This document shows positions 33,963 through 43,902 of a DNA stretch of 63,589 nucleotides, in pieces; within the stretch, counting starts at the first letter, position 1; every line of letters starts with the position of its first letter. The translations under genes and the position numbers were made by a program. The DNA is from Kalymmatonema hyalinum WJT4-NPBG1. GTDB taxonomy: Bacteria > Cyanobacteriota > Cyanobacteriia > Cyanobacteriales > Nostocaceae. The notes below the pieces were generated by a model that worked only from the letters and a program-made list of their open reading frames with translations, was not told the origin of the DNA and did not search any database. The stretch lies in the NCBI GenBank assembly GCA_019359075.1, contig JAHHIB010000047.1, positions 1 to 63,589 on the forward strand. The letters run 5' to 3'.

Positions 33963-35750
33963 TTGCAATTCAAAAGAACAAACTTCGTTAAGAGTGGGTG
34001 TAGAGTTGCAATCCCAAGTGGAATATTTTGGCTGTGGGCAAGTAGCGTACTAGCTGTAATATATAATACATCTAACGTGGTAGCACAAACCTTGCCTGAC
34101 CCGACAGTTAGTCCTCAATCAGATCCAAACCGCGATCGCTTTTTGCAACCAGCCCCAGTACCATCTCCAGTCCCAGAGAATACTCAGCCTCAGCCGGAAC
34201 TGACTCCTTCAACTCCTGAAAAGGTAGAGCCATCTCAGCCAGAACAACGTTTCTTTGTGAAGGAAATTAAAGTCACACCTAGTACGGTTTTGAGTCAGGC
34301 TGAGATTGATAAAATTACTCAGCCTTTCAAGGATCGTGATAATGTAACACTACAAGAACTGGTAGATGTGGCAGACAAAATCACTCAGTTCTACCTTAAC
34401 CGTGGTTACATCACATCAAGAGCAGTCCTCGTAGACCAAACATTAACCACTGGTGTGGTGCAAATTCGCATTATTGAAGGGGGCGTGGAAGAGATTAAGG
34501 TAGAAGGAACGCAACGGGTGAATCCAGAATATATTACGAGTCGAATTCGACTTGCTGGATTGAACCCTGTGCGTAAAGATAAGTTGGAAGACCAATTGAT
34601 CTTACTGCGGGCTGATCCTTTATTTAGAAATGTAGAAGGGAGCCTCAGACCTGGAAATAAGTTTGGGCAGAGTATTGTTGTTGTGCGCGTCAGCGAGGCT
34701 AATCCTTTCAGGGCTGCCTTTAACGTAGATAACTACTCTCCTCCTAGTGTCGGTTCGGAAAGATTTGGTGTCGGTCTGGCTTATCGTAACATAACAGGCT
34801 TTGGCGATCAGATTGCTTTTTCCTACAACCGTTCTACAACAGGCGGCGCAAATTTGTACGATTTCAATTATCGTGTTCCGCTCAATGCCATGAACGGTAC
34901 TTTACAACTGCGTGCAGCAATCAATGATTACAAAATTACCGATCCGCAGTTTAGCGCTTTTGGCATTCGAGGTAACTCCAATTTATATGAACTTAGTTAC
35001 AGTCAACCGCTCATTCGATCGCCCCGCGAAGAGTTTGCGCTATCCTTAGGCTTTACTTTCCAGGATGGTCAAACATTTGTATTTAATAACCTACCCTTTG
35101 CTTTTGGGATTGGTCCTGATAAAAATGGTGTTAGTCGTACCAGTGTGTTCAAGTTTGGACTGGATTATGTCAAGCGAGATCCTAAGGGGGCTTGGACATT
35201 GCGATCGCAATTTAACTTAGGAACAGGCTTGTTTGATGCAACTATAAATTCCGACCCCATTCCTGATAGTCGTTTTTTTAGTTGGTTAGCTCAAGTACAG
35301 CGAGTACAAAGACTGAGCAACGATCAGTTGCTCATTGCCGCAATAGATTTGCAGTTGACACCAAATAGTTTACTACCATCTCAACAGTTTATCATTGGTG
35401 GAGGTCAATCGGTGCGGGGTTATCGTCAAAATGCTCGTTATGGCGATAACGGAGTGCGGTTCTCTGTAGAAGACCGAATTACGCTACAGCGCAATGAAGC
35501 AGGCGCTGCTACTCTGCAAATTGCCCCGTTTATTGATTTGGGTGCAGTATGGAATAAGTCAGATAATCCCAATGATCGCTCCTTACCCGGGCAGAGATTT
35601 TTGGCTAGCGGTGGTTTGGGATTGTTATGGGAACCGATTCCTCGCTTGAACGTGCGGCTTGATTACGGTATACCGTTTGTTGATTTGAGCGATCGCGGTA
35701 ATAACGTTCAAGATTCAGGTTTTTATTTTAGTATTAACTATTTACCCTAA
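33963..35750 (+). CDS. TpsB-type outer-membrane transporter (ShlB/FhaC/HecB family)
   Basis: The TTG start follows GGAGGGAAGA. The 595-residue protein has a signal peptide (residues about 1-45), a Pro-rich linker and two POTRA domains (RFFVKEIKVTPSTVLSQAEI; IEGGVEEIKVEGTQRVN). An Omp85-superfamily 16-strand barrel runs from about residue 230 and includes the VRGYRQN motif of loop L6 and a C-terminal strand ending FYFSINYLP. It should secrete a TPS-domain exoprotein; the obvious client is the TpsA-CHAT protein at 38253-42971. It is followed by a strong terminator. Confidence 0.95.
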   Translation: MQFKRTNFVKSGCRVAIPSGIFWLWASSVLAVIYNTSNVVAQTLPDPTVSPQSDPNRDRFLQPAPVPSPVPENTQPQPELTPSTPEKVEPSQPEQRFFVKEIKVTPSTVLSQAEIDKITQPFKDRDNVTLQELVDVADKITQFYLNRGYITSRAVLVDQTLTTGVVQIRIIEGGVEEIKVEGTQRVNPEYITSRIRLAGLNPVRKDKLEDQLILLRADPLFRNVEGSLRPGNKFGQSIVVVRVSEANPFRAAFNVDNYSPPSVGSERFGVGLAYRNITGFGDQIAFSYNRSTTGGANLYDFNYRVPLNAMNGTLQLRAAINDYKITDPQFSAFGIRGNSNLYELSYSQPLIRSPREEFALSLGFTFQDGQTFVFNNLPFAFGIGPDKNGVSRTSVFKFGLDYVKRDPKGAWTLRSQFNLGTGLFDATINSDPIPDSRFFSWLAQVQRVQRLSNDQLLIAAIDLQLTPNSLLPSQQFIIGGGQSVRGYRQNARYGDNGVRFSVEDRITLQRNEAGAATLQIAPFIDLGAVWNKSDNPNDRSLPGQRFLASGGLGLLWEPIPRLNVRLDYGIPFVDLSDRGNNVQDSGFYFSINYLP

Positions 35751-35804
35751 TCCTTCAGGCTGTATAGTAATACCAATTTTAAAAAAAGAATGCAACATAT
35801 GCAG

Positions 35805-35857
35805 AAAACCCCTCCCTAACCTTCCCCATGAATCGGGAAAGATTAGGGAGGGGTTTT
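35805..35857 (+). terminator. Intrinsic terminator after the tpsB gene
   Basis: A perfect 15-bp stem pairs AAAACCCCTCCCTAA (35805-35819) with TTAGGGAGGGGTTTT (35843-35857), extended inward by TTCCC/GGGAA. A T run follows. Being A-rich on the left and T-rich on the right, it could act in both directions, and it isolates the following effector gene. Confidence 0.88.
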
Positions 35858-35947
35858 TATGGCAAACATTTTTGTCTGTATAAAGAATAACTATACTGAT
35901 TTTTATAGGAGCAAGGATAATAAAGAAAAGTCTTGCCTAAATCAAAA

Positions 35948-35960
35948 TTTAGACTTTAGT
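35948..35960 (+). promoter_or_regulatory. TTTAGACTTTAGT motif upstream of the metalloprotease-like effector
   Basis: This 13-mer lies 74 bp before the ATG at 36034 and is identical to the one at 31560-31572. Confidence 0.3.
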
Positions 35961-36033
35961 GGATAATACTGCATCTCGAAAAAATTGTAAAATTTTATAC
36001 TATAAAGTATCTTTATTAGAGAGGATTGGGTGG

Positions 36034-37569
36034 ATGAGAGACAGCGTTAGGGTTAGCCGTAAAAAAACGGGTTTATCAAATATGACAAATCCCTCTCTCG
36101 TCTCACCCAATATTCCAACATTAGCTTCACCGATACGCGGCTTTACCCCAAAAATAAATACTTCCCAGACATAATCTACTGATGAACAGGTTTTAGAACC
36201 AGAAGCGTTAAAGCGATCGCCCCTCCGTCATGATATTAGTCGAATATCCTTGCGTCCTCAAGCAAAACTTAATATCAGCCAACCAGGGGATATGTATGAA
36301 CAAGAAGCAGACATGATGGCAAGTCGAGTTATGTCCATGTCTTCGCCTACACTTCAACGCGATTCCATGCTAGAGGAAGAAGAGGTACAGATGAAACCTC
36401 TAGGAGAGGCGATCGCTCCTAGAGTGCAAGGAGAGGCGATACCGGAGGAGGAAGAGGTAGAGGAAGATTCTACTAAATCGTTAAACGCATCCATACCAGG
36501 AGAGATTTCGCCAGAAGAAGAGGAAATACAAACTAAGCGATCGCTTCAACGCGCTACTGATGGGAGCTTGCAGGCTGGGGGTAATATTGAGAGTCGGCTG
36601 AATAGTAGTAAAGGTGGAGGAAGCCCGTTAGCAAATAATGTGCGAGGGTTCATGGAACCCCGTTTTGGTACAGATTTCAGTCAGGTGCGGGTGCATACGG
36701 GTGAAGAAGCGGTGCAGATGAACCGGGAATTGGGCGCACAGGCGTTTGCTCATGGTAGTGATATTTACTTTGGGGCGGGGAAGTCGCCGGGAAATAATGA
36801 GTTGACGGCGCATGAGTTGACTCATGTAGTGCAGCAGGGAGGGGATGTTCACAAGAAAGCTAAATCTGACATCCCAACTATTCAATCAAAGTGTTTTGTA
36901 TGTGAACGTGAGAAACAAATTAATAGAGCGGTGGATTTATCAGCTTACGAGCGAACCCATGTTGTGCAACAAATCAATGGAGTTCAGTTCAATCGTATCT
37001 CCAATGAGACATTAGTGCAGATGAAACGGAAAGGTGGGGAGAGCAAAATATGTCATGAAAAACCAGAGTTCAAGGATACGTCTCCAGTGCCAGTGGACAT
37101 CTTGGCAGATAGCTTTAGCGAGTTCGTAAACAAGATAGTACCGCAACTTGGAGGCGACCCGCATATGCAGCCACATTATACATGGCATTTGGAGCTAGAC
37201 AATAAAGGGCGTGTAACGGCAGTTAATATGAAGCTTGAGACTACTATACTAAGACCTCGGTGGTCGGGAGGGCGACCAAATCAGAAAGACGCGGATCTGA
37301 TTAACAAAGCAGTTGAACTCATAAAAGGACACGAGGAGAATCACAGAAGCATTGAAAGGCAGAATGCGGAATCGGCGGTATGCAATGCGATCGGGAAGTC
37401 AGAAGCAACAGCTCTAAAGACTATTAATGAAGCTATCAAGAAGTCATGCAAGGAACAGGAGAACTTTGATCTGAAAAATGGATCGATAAAGGGGGTCAAA
37501 GGATCTAATGGTGATTATGCGGATGTGATGATAACAAGTCTACCGAAAAAACCAAATTATAGCTGTTAG
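36034..37569 (+). pseudogene. eCIS-core (DUF4157) effector with DUF922-like HExxH domain, interrupted by an in-frame TAA
   Basis: From ATG 36034 the frame encodes the effector leader (SPNIPTLASPIRGFTPKINT), then TAA at 36172-36174. The same frame continues with STDEQVLEPEALKRS, RHDISRISLRPQAKLNISQP, GDMYEQEADMMASRV, acidic repeats, an eCIS core (FGTDFSQVRVHTG; LTAHELTHVVQQGG) and a C-terminal domain. The latter has TWHLELDNKGRVTAVNMKLE, GHEENHRSIERQNA (HExxH at codon 433) and conserved Cys residues, as in DUF922-type putative Zn-proteases. The stop is one transition from CAA. Re-initiation at TTG 36250 or ATG 36292 would yield a protein lacking the leader but keeping the core and protease. 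Either a recent pseudogene, read-through, or a sequencing error. Confidence 0.75.
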
Positions 37570-37593
37570 TAAGTGCGATCGCCGATTTTGTAG

Positions 37594-37611
37594 GGTGCGT
37601 CGCGACGCACC
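37594..37611. repeat. Perfect 18-bp palindrome after the effector gene
   Basis: GGTGCGTCGCGACGCACC is its own reverse complement and lies 25 bp after the stop codon. It is embedded in a GTGCGATCGC...TTTTGTAGG context that recurs at 38216-38240. It belongs to the short interspersed repeats common in cyanobacteria and may also act as a 3' hairpin. Confidence 0.6.
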
Positions 37612-37708
37612 TACTTATTCGCCAATTGCTAGTGCGATCGCATTTTTTGGTTTTTGAGGAGTGCAATAGACGAACGCGAGTGCCGTCCGAGGCGATAACT
37701 ACTTTCAA

Positions 37709-37939
37709 CTAGGCAACTTGCAATGGCTTTGTAGGAAGCATTCTAGGTTCTGGCAATGGTTTATTTTCTTCAGTAAGCATTTCAACAAAAGCCTCGATGA
37801 CTTCCTGCCCGTTTTTGGCAGCTTCTTCGTAAGTTTTACCATGTGTATGAAACTGCTGCCAGGGAAACTCAGGCAAGTGAACTAAGAAAAGCTGATCCTC
37901 TTGCGACCATTGAATCACCATGCTGTAATGATAGTTCAT
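37709..37939 (-). CDS. hicB: HicB-family antitoxin
   Basis: The 76-residue protein (MNYHYSMVIQWSQEDQLFLV HLPEFP, then HTHGKTYEEAAKNGQEVIEA F) is a short HicB with the partial RNase-H-like fold but no visible C-terminal DNA-binding domain. Its ATG overlaps the TGA that would end the repaired hicA frame (ATGA at 37936-37939), so the genes were translationally coupled. It looks intact. Confidence 0.9.
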   Translation of the reverse strand: MNYHYSMVIQWSQEDQLFLVHLPEFPWQQFHTHGKTYEEAAKNGQEVIEAFVEMLTEENKPLPEPRMLPTKPLQVA

Positions 37940-38183
37940 TCTTCACCTTCCTTGTTTTCCTCATTTTCTAGTTTTTCCATTTCTTCGAGCTTTTTCAGCA
38001 CCCATTGAATCCTCTTTCTAAATATAGCGGAGCATCATCACCATCTTTACCAGGGATAGTTAAGGGTTCTTCAGGTAGCAAAGGATGTTTCCAATATGTA
38101 TGACTTCCTTTACCTCGTCCTAGTTGAAGGATATACCCAGCTTTTATCACCATTGCTTTCAATTCTCTTACCTTCTTTGGCAT
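37936..38183 (-). pseudogene. hicA: Frameshifted HicA toxin gene
   Basis: The start (MPKKVRELKAMVIKAGYILQ, GRGKGSHTYWKHPLL, IPGKDGDDAPLYLE) is a normal HicA double-stranded-RNA-binding-like toxin, including the catalytic-type GSHTYW histidine. After LYLE the frame reads RGFNGC and stops at 37995. Shifting frame by one base restores IQWVLKKLEEMEKLENEEN and a TGA that overlaps the hicB ATG. The total length of 248 bp is one base short of a whole number of codons. A one-base deletion near 38008-38014 is therefore likely. The truncated 62-residue form may still fold, so toxicity is uncertain. Confidence 0.85.
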
Positions 38184-38252
38184 TGCCCTTTTCCACTAAC
38201 TCCTGATTGATTCTCTAGTGCGATCGCAGATTTTGTAGGCTGCGTCAGAATT

Positions 38253-41200
38253 TTACCAAGGACTACCAATCATGGTAAATGCTGCCCAATAAAAGGGATG
38301 TGTTAAAACCTTTTGTCGTTTTGCATCGGGCGATTCCGGTGGCAGAGAGACTCCTCTTAGGGAAGTACGCAGTTGACCATTTTCTAGACGGACTTGACCT
38401 TTAAGCATAGCTATTTGCGCTTGTCGCAATGCCTCTGCCTTGATAGGCGCTGTCCTTAAGTTCTTATAAAACTCTGTCATTAGCCCTAAAGTTCCTGCAT
38501 CGCTGACTTCCCATAAACTTGCTAGCGCTGTCTTGACTCCAGCCTTAGCTGCAAATCCCCCAAAGCCTAACTCCGCCTCCTCGTATCCCTCTCCTAAAGC
38601 TGTTTCGCAAGCACTTAGTACCAACAACTCTACAGTAGGGTTATTCAGTTCCAATTCCCGAAGTTGGCTCAAACTTAGCTTGCTATTCCACAATTGAATA
38701 AAGGAGTTGTCAAGGGTTCCTGCTGCAAACTTTCCATGAGTTGCCAAGTGAATGATGCCATAGGGTTGATATTTGCGTAGTGACTTGAGATTATTGAAGG
38801 TAAAGTTTTGGTTGAGAAAGAATTTACCCCGCCAAATATCCTGGGCAACAATACTTAATTCTTGAGGAACGGCAGGCAAAGGTCTTAGGTCTTGAAATCT
38901 TGACGCTCCCATTGCTAGAACTTGAGAGTTTTTAATGCTAACGTAGCGAGTATCTGTCAAATTCAAACTGGGCGTGAAGCCAACGCTGTATTTCTCCACT
39001 AGAAACTGTTTACCGTCATGGAGAACTGCCAATGGCACTGAACGCAAACCTTCATCTGTAATGAAAAGCAAATTATTGATACCTTTAGCCTTTAATTCTG
39101 CTTCCAACGGTGCTACCATCCACTTATACAGTTGCTGAGCAGGAGCTAAGTAATCATTATCGTCAGTGGTTGGCTCTTCGTTGACAGCATAGCGAAGTTG
39201 TTGAGCAACTTGTAACACCTCGGCTCGTTTGGCTGCTGGTAAGCTTTTGCGAATTGGAGCACCTTTTGCAGTCACAATTAATAGATCCAGTTGGTCAGTA
39301 TCTTGCTGAGTTTGGAGTGATGTTTCATTACCGACCGAGGGAGCAAAACTGACATAAATAATTGCTGGTTTTACCCCAGTTTCCTTTTCAATTTTAAGAA
39401 GAATATCACGAGTTTCCTCCAAGCTGATGCGGCGTTGTCGTTCACTACCTGGTTCCAGCCCCAGATATGACGCAAACTGATTTGTGAATTTCTCATCAAT
39501 TCCAGCAACAGCGGGATCAAGCGCTACAAGTGGCGTTGGGTTGCCACCAGGTAATGTTGGTGCGACTGTTGGTGGAGTATTTCGCTGTATATTACCAGGA
39601 TCTTCTGGTCTTGGTAGCGTGACTGGAGCAACTTGAACGTTAATTGGTATCTGTGGTGAGGATAATTCGCCATCATTAGCACTGATGATAAAGGCATTGA
39701 CGTTACTACCAGTAGCATTTTGTGGCGGTATGTATTCTAACCTATCATTAGGAGAAAGAATGGTTCCGGCAACTACATCATTACCATTTCTTCGTAGCGT
39801 TCCGGCTGGGATGGCGTCAATACGTATGAAGGTGCGATCGCCATTTATATCATTGACACGCGGATTTAAATCGGCAAAATTGATGGTCAACGGCTGATTT
39901 ACTGTAGCACCAGTTAGCTGTGAGTTTGCTTCCAGAGTCGGTGGAGTGTTGACAAAATTTACGCTGATATTGGTGGGAGTAGAGGATGACACGCCGTCGC
40001 TGGCACTGATAGTAAAGACATTGACGTTACCAGTAGCGCCTTGTTGAGGTGTATACTCTAACCTGTCCCCAGGAGAAAGAATAGTTCCCGCAACTACATC
40101 ATTACCATTTCTTCGTAGCGTTCCTGCGGGAATGGAATCTATTCGTATAACCCTATTATCGCCATTTACATCATTGACAACTGGGTTTAAATCTGCATAA
40201 GTAATTGTGAATGGTTGATTTTTTTGACCGCTAATTGAGGGTGATGTTGCTGCCAAAGTAGGTGGGCTGTTGACTGAAGTAATATTGATAAGACTTTCGT
40301 TAGGAGTCCCTCTGCCGCCATTTGGAAGTACTGGAAATCTGTTGACTGGTGACGCTGAAATCACTGAATCTTCACCAGCATTAATAGCTCCTGCTGTACC
40401 GTTAACAGTTGCATCACCCACAGAAAATGGAACGTTCTCTGATCCACCACTATGTTGAATGCTGATATTTCCAGGAGTAGTGCCTTGGGTAAAAATAGTG
40501 GTGTTAGCAGGAACAGAACTAAATTCACCAGCAGAAGGAATGATTCCTGTTCCCTGAATAACGCCGTTAGCAGTGATATTTACATTACCACCAGGACTAC
40601 TTGAAAAATATGTCCCTCGGGTATTGATGCTGTTAAACCTAACATTACCACCAGAATTTACTGTTACAGCACCGCCAGCAGAAAAACCACTGGTATCTAT
40701 ATTGCCTGTGGTAATATTGCTATTAGCATTAAGAGCGATCGCACCACCATCACGACTTGATGATGAAGTCAGATTTCCAACATTAACGGCTCCCGTATTG
40801 CTCGTAATGGCGATCGCACCACCGTCGTTACTATCAGTATCATTAATATTGCTTGTAGTAATATTGCTTGTAGTAATGTTGCCATTAGCATTGAGAGTGA
40901 TCGCACCACCATTCCTAAATGCTGATGATGAGGTCAGATTTCCAACATTAACGGCTCCTGTATTGCTCGTAATGGCGATTACACCACCGCTGTCACCACC
41001 ACTAGAAGTAATATTACCTGTAGTAATATTGCCGTTGGCATTTAGGGATATTGCACTACCACCATAACCAGTAGAACTGGAGTCTAGAGTGCCTTGACTG
41101 ACATTAATGTCACCTGCCGTGCTAATCAGCTTAATACCACCATTGCTATAAAAATTACTTGTGCTAATTCCTGTAGTCGTAATATTGTTCCATGCATCAA

Positions 41201-42971
41201 TTGTGACTGAACCACCAGAGGCATTAATTTGCCCTGTGGAAATTGAACCTCTTGGTAATGAGGTGTTAGGATTGTACTGGTTTGTTAAAAAGACGACTCC
41301 CCCGTCATTAGTAATACTGCCGATTGTGATATTTGCACTCGTTCCAGTACCACCTGTATTAGGTGCTCCTGGAGAGAAACCACCTGTACTTCCTAAAATG
41401 CCAGAAGTACCAAACGCAGTCGTTCCGGCTCGTATGTCGAGGGTTGGTTGCCGACTACCATCAATAGAAATAGGTGTTCCGTCTGATAGCGTGATGTTTT
41501 CTCTGATAAAGTTTGCTGGTGTCTTTGAATTCTCGATACCTGTGATTGTGACTCCACCAGGAATATTCACGCTACCCCCTGCTAAAATATGCAGCGAGGC
41601 TCCTGTATAACTTTGGAAACTTACATCTCCATTAGCTCGCACAACGGGATCGTAGGGACTAAACAAACCTCCTAAATTTCCGTCCAATTTTTCAATCCGA
41701 AAATTACCACCTGTTGTGAAGTGGGCATCGCCTCCTACTGTATTAGAGGAACGCAGTACCGTGTCTCCACTAGAAAATAAGCCACTAGCTGGATGATTCA
41801 AGGCAAAGATATCAACGCTTTGATTGCCTTGAAGATAAAGCTTTCCGCCTGCTTGGGCAATAAAGGGATTTGCCACACTATCCCGCACCCGCACTGTATC
41901 TTGTGCCAGCAGATTTAAGTCTCCAGTGGTGCGTAGTTGACTTTCCACCAATGACAAATTGCGGTTAGCCCAGAGGGTTGCAGTTTTCGCGGTGACGTTT
42001 CCTGCGGTTACATCCCCAGTTCCTACAGCAATACCCGAACCTGATATTTGAACTGTACCATCGGTGTTAACTGTTAACTTATTCGCATTGCCACCACCCC
42101 CCGCCGTTAGCAATTGGGGCAAAGATAATATCGGCAAGTTCCAGGTTTGCGGTTGATTACCACTTTGTGGTAGCGGCTGAAACTCCAAACTTAACGGACT
42201 TCCTGACTGACTCAAACGTACCAATTTTTCACCAGGTACTGCTGAGATGGTGATTTGCCCGCCTGGTGCTGATGCTGTTCCAGTACTAACAACAGTACCG
42301 CCTAATAAAGTTAAATTTTGCCCCTCTCCTACCGTCAAGTTTCCAGCATTGATAATTGCCCCGGGCTGACTCATTGAGAAGCTAAAAGTACTTGGGTTAC
42401 CTACTAAGGCTGTATAATTATTTGTTCCAGAGGCGCTAAACCAATCAGAACCAAAGCCAATACCATTAGCAGTAGTAGCCGTGAAAGCGCCTGTCACATT
42501 CAAGCTGGCGTTTGGTCCGAAAACAATCCCCGCTGGGTTCATTAAGAATAAATTAGAATTACCCCCTGTAACTTGAATTAGACCATTAATTACAGAGGGG
42601 TCACCACCAACAATACGACCTAGTATGTTTTGAATACTGGGATTTGTTAAAAAATTAGCAATTTGCTCTGCATTTAGTCCAAACTGAGTAAAGCTGTGGA
42701 AAAGATTAGCTTTATCTCCGGATAACTGTCCACCACTAATGTCAATACGGTTACCGTTAGGCGTGACGATAGTACCCGTACCGTCTGGCACTGGTGCAAT
42801 TTGTGCTTGCGCCCTGTGTGTATTTATAACGCCAATTAAAGGCAGTACTATCACTAACAAAAAAATACTTTTGGCTACCGTTCGAGAGTGCCATAGATTT
42901 CTTTGGCAAACCTGAAAGACCCTCCATAAAACGAGTTTACTCTCATGGCTTAGTATTATTGACCTATTCAT
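38253..42971 (-). CDS. Two-partner-secretion exoprotein (TpsA) with cadherin-like repeats and C-terminal CHAT protease
   Basis: The 1572-residue protein has a signal peptide ending near INTHRAQAQ. A TPS/haemagglutinin N-terminal domain follows (GTGTIVTPNGNRIDISGGQL, NLFHSFTQFGLNAEQIANFL, LFLMNPAGIVFG, about 55-230), then a beta-helical repeat region rich in Asn, Gly and Ser. Two cadherin-like modules contain FADLNP/YADLNP and GTLRRNGNDVVAGTILSP. The C-terminal CHAT caspase-like domain (about 1190-1572) has the His in IHLATHGKF and the Cys in LVLSACETALGEG. It would be exported by the TpsB at 33963 and act outside the cell or on the surface; the protease substrate is unknown. Confidence 0.92.
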   Translation of the reverse strand: MNRSIILSHESKLVLWRVFQVCQRNLWHSRTVAKSIFLLVIVLPLIGVINTHRAQAQIAPVPDGTGTIVTPNGNRIDISGGQLSGDKANLFHSFTQFGLNAEQIANFLTNPSIQNILGRIVGGDPSVINGLIQVTGGNSNLFLMNPAGIVFGPNASLNVTGAFTATTANGIGFGSDWFSASGTNNYTALVGNPSTFSFSMSQPGAIINAGNLTVGEGQNLTLLGGTVVSTGTASAPGGQITISAVPGEKLVRLSQSGSPLSLEFQPLPQSGNQPQTWNLPILSLPQLLTAGGGGNANKLTVNTDGTVQISGSGIAVGTGDVTAGNVTAKTATLWANRNLSLVESQLRTTGDLNLLAQDTVRVRDSVANPFIAQAGGKLYLQGNQSVDIFALNHPASGLFSSGDTVLRSSNTVGGDAHFTTGGNFRIEKLDGNLGGLFSPYDPVVRANGDVSFQSYTGASLHILAGGSVNIPGGVTITGIENSKTPANFIRENITLSDGTPISIDGSRQPTLDIRAGTTAFGTSGILGSTGGFSPGAPNTGGTGTSANITIGSITNDGGVVFLTNQYNPNTSLPRGSISTGQINASGGSVTIDAWNNITTTGISTSNFYSNGGIKLISTAGDINVSQGTLDSSSTGYGGSAISLNANGNITTGNITSSGGDSGGVIAITSNTGAVNVGNLTSSSAFRNGGAITLNANGNITTSNITTSNINDTDSNDGGAIAITSNTGAVNVGNLTSSSSRDGGAIALNANSNITTGNIDTSGFSAGGAVTVNSGGNVRFNSINTRGTYFSSSPGGNVNITANGVIQGTGIIPSAGEFSSVPANTTIFTQGTTPGNISIQHSGGSENVPFSVGDATVNGTAGAINAGEDSVISASPVNRFPVLPNGGRGTPNESLINITSVNSPPTLAATSPSISGQKNQPFTITYADLNPVVNDVNGDNRVIRIDSIPAGTLRRNGNDVVAGTILSPGDRLEYTPQQGATGNVNVFTISASDGVSSSTPTNISVNFVNTPPTLEANSQLTGATVNQPLTINFADLNPRVNDINGDRTFIRIDAIPAGTLRRNGNDVVAGTILSPNDRLEYIPPQNATGSNVNAFIISANDGELSSPQIPINVQVAPVTLPRPEDPGNIQRNTPPTVAPTLPGGNPTPLVALDPAVAGIDEKFTNQFASYLGLEPGSERQRRISLEETRDILLKIEKETGVKPAIIYVSFAPSVGNETSLQTQQDTDQLDLLIVTAKGAPIRKSLPAAKRAEVLQVAQQLRYAVNEEPTTDDNDYLAPAQQLYKWMVAPLEAELKAKGINNLLFITDEGLRSVPLAVLHDGKQFLVEKYSVGFTPSLNLTDTRYVSIKNSQVLAMGASRFQDLRPLPAVPQELSIVAQDIWRGKFFLNQNFTFNNLKSLRKYQPYGIIHLATHGKFAAGTLDNSFIQLWNSKLSLSQLRELELNNPTVELLVLSACETALGEGYEEAELGFGGFAAKAGVKTALASLWEVSDAGTLGLMTEFYKNLRTAPIKAEALRQAQIAMLKGQVRLENGQLRTSLRGVSLPPESPDAKRQKVLTHPFYWAAFTMIGSPW

Positions 42972-43222
42972 GGTTCAAACTCTCTTTTACGCTATAAAAA
43001 TTTTTATACTATGGCTGTTTTACTAACTAACATACTGGATAGCTAATCACATTAGACCTTTGTATAGTATTCAAAATATTGAAATTTTGTTAAATATTGT
43101 TTTTCAGAGTCCGGAATCACGAACAAGTCCCGTGTAGTTTCAGTCAAGTATAAAAGATGTTATTAGAGCCTTTAAAGTTTCTTAACATCGTTTAGCTTTT
43201 TTCAAAAGCTTAGGAGTTCAAG

Positions 43223-43882
43223 ATGGTCTTCAATCTCAAGGCTAAATTTTTTATGGTTGCTCTGACTGTCTCCAGTACTTTGCTGTTGACAAGCGAATTG
43301 GGGCTTTCGCAAACTCAAGGTGCTCCTAAAACTGATGCAACGACGTTTCAATGCGTTCGCCAAGGGAGTGGCTATGCAACGATCGCCCAAAGAGGTAATC
43401 GCAGGACGAGTCCAATAATAACTTGGAATAGCACAGCCTTTGGTCCCCAATATACACCCCAGAAACGCTGCGAAGCAGTCAGCCAGCGTTTAACTCAGGC
43501 TGTAGCATCCAGTGGTGGGAGGCTGAGTAAATTAAGGATTACTAATGGAACTCTAAATTCTACCCCTGTGATTTGTTACATTACCAACAAAGAAGAACAG
43601 TGCAACTCTAAAAATCTTTTACTGACTTTAAATCAATCCGACCGTGGTAAAGAAGAAGAGATTTTGAAACAATTGATGGCTTTTAGTGTCAGTGGTACAA
43701 CTGCTCCTTTAACACGGGGAACGGACAACCGAACAATCATTGGAATAGGAGACGTAGTTGAGAAAGCTCTCGAGACAGATGGTGCAACCGTGTCTCCAAC
43801 TTCCACTTTACCTGTAAGTGAACAAAGCCAACCTGCGCTTCCTAAACCGTCCACTCTACCAAAGAGTGATAACAGCATTTAA
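43223..43882 (+). CDS. COP23-domain secreted protein
   Basis: The 219-residue protein has a signal peptide (MVALTVSSTLLLTSELGLS) and a COP23-type domain (TTFQCVRQGSGYATIAQRGN, PIITWNSTAFGPQYTPQKRC, LRITNGTLNSTPVICYI) with paired cysteines. COP23 proteins are circadian-regulated cyanobacterial proteins of unknown biochemical role. It is 20 bp upstream of the protease gene and probably in operon with it. The Pro/Ser-rich tail ends LPKSDNSI. Confidence 0.85.
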   Translation: MVFNLKAKFFMVALTVSSTLLLTSELGLSQTQGAPKTDATTFQCVRQGSGYATIAQRGNRRTSPIITWNSTAFGPQYTPQKRCEAVSQRLTQAVASSGGRLSKLRITNGTLNSTPVICYITNKEEQCNSKNLLLTLNQSDRGKEEEILKQLMAFSVSGTTAPLTRGTDNRTIIGIGDVVEKALETDGATVSPTSTLPVSEQSQPALPKPSTLPKSDNSI

Positions 43883-43902
43883 TTTCACTTAATTAAGTAA
43901 CT

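Noticed and set aside
35805-35857. Hairpin considered as the end of a mobile element
   Set aside because: The stem with flanking A and T runs just after a stop codon is better explained as a terminator, and no partner inverted repeat is seen.
40270-41610. Several plus-strand frames of 60-160 codons
   Set aside because: They lie opposite the beta-helical repeat part of the TpsA-CHAT gene and show no domains.
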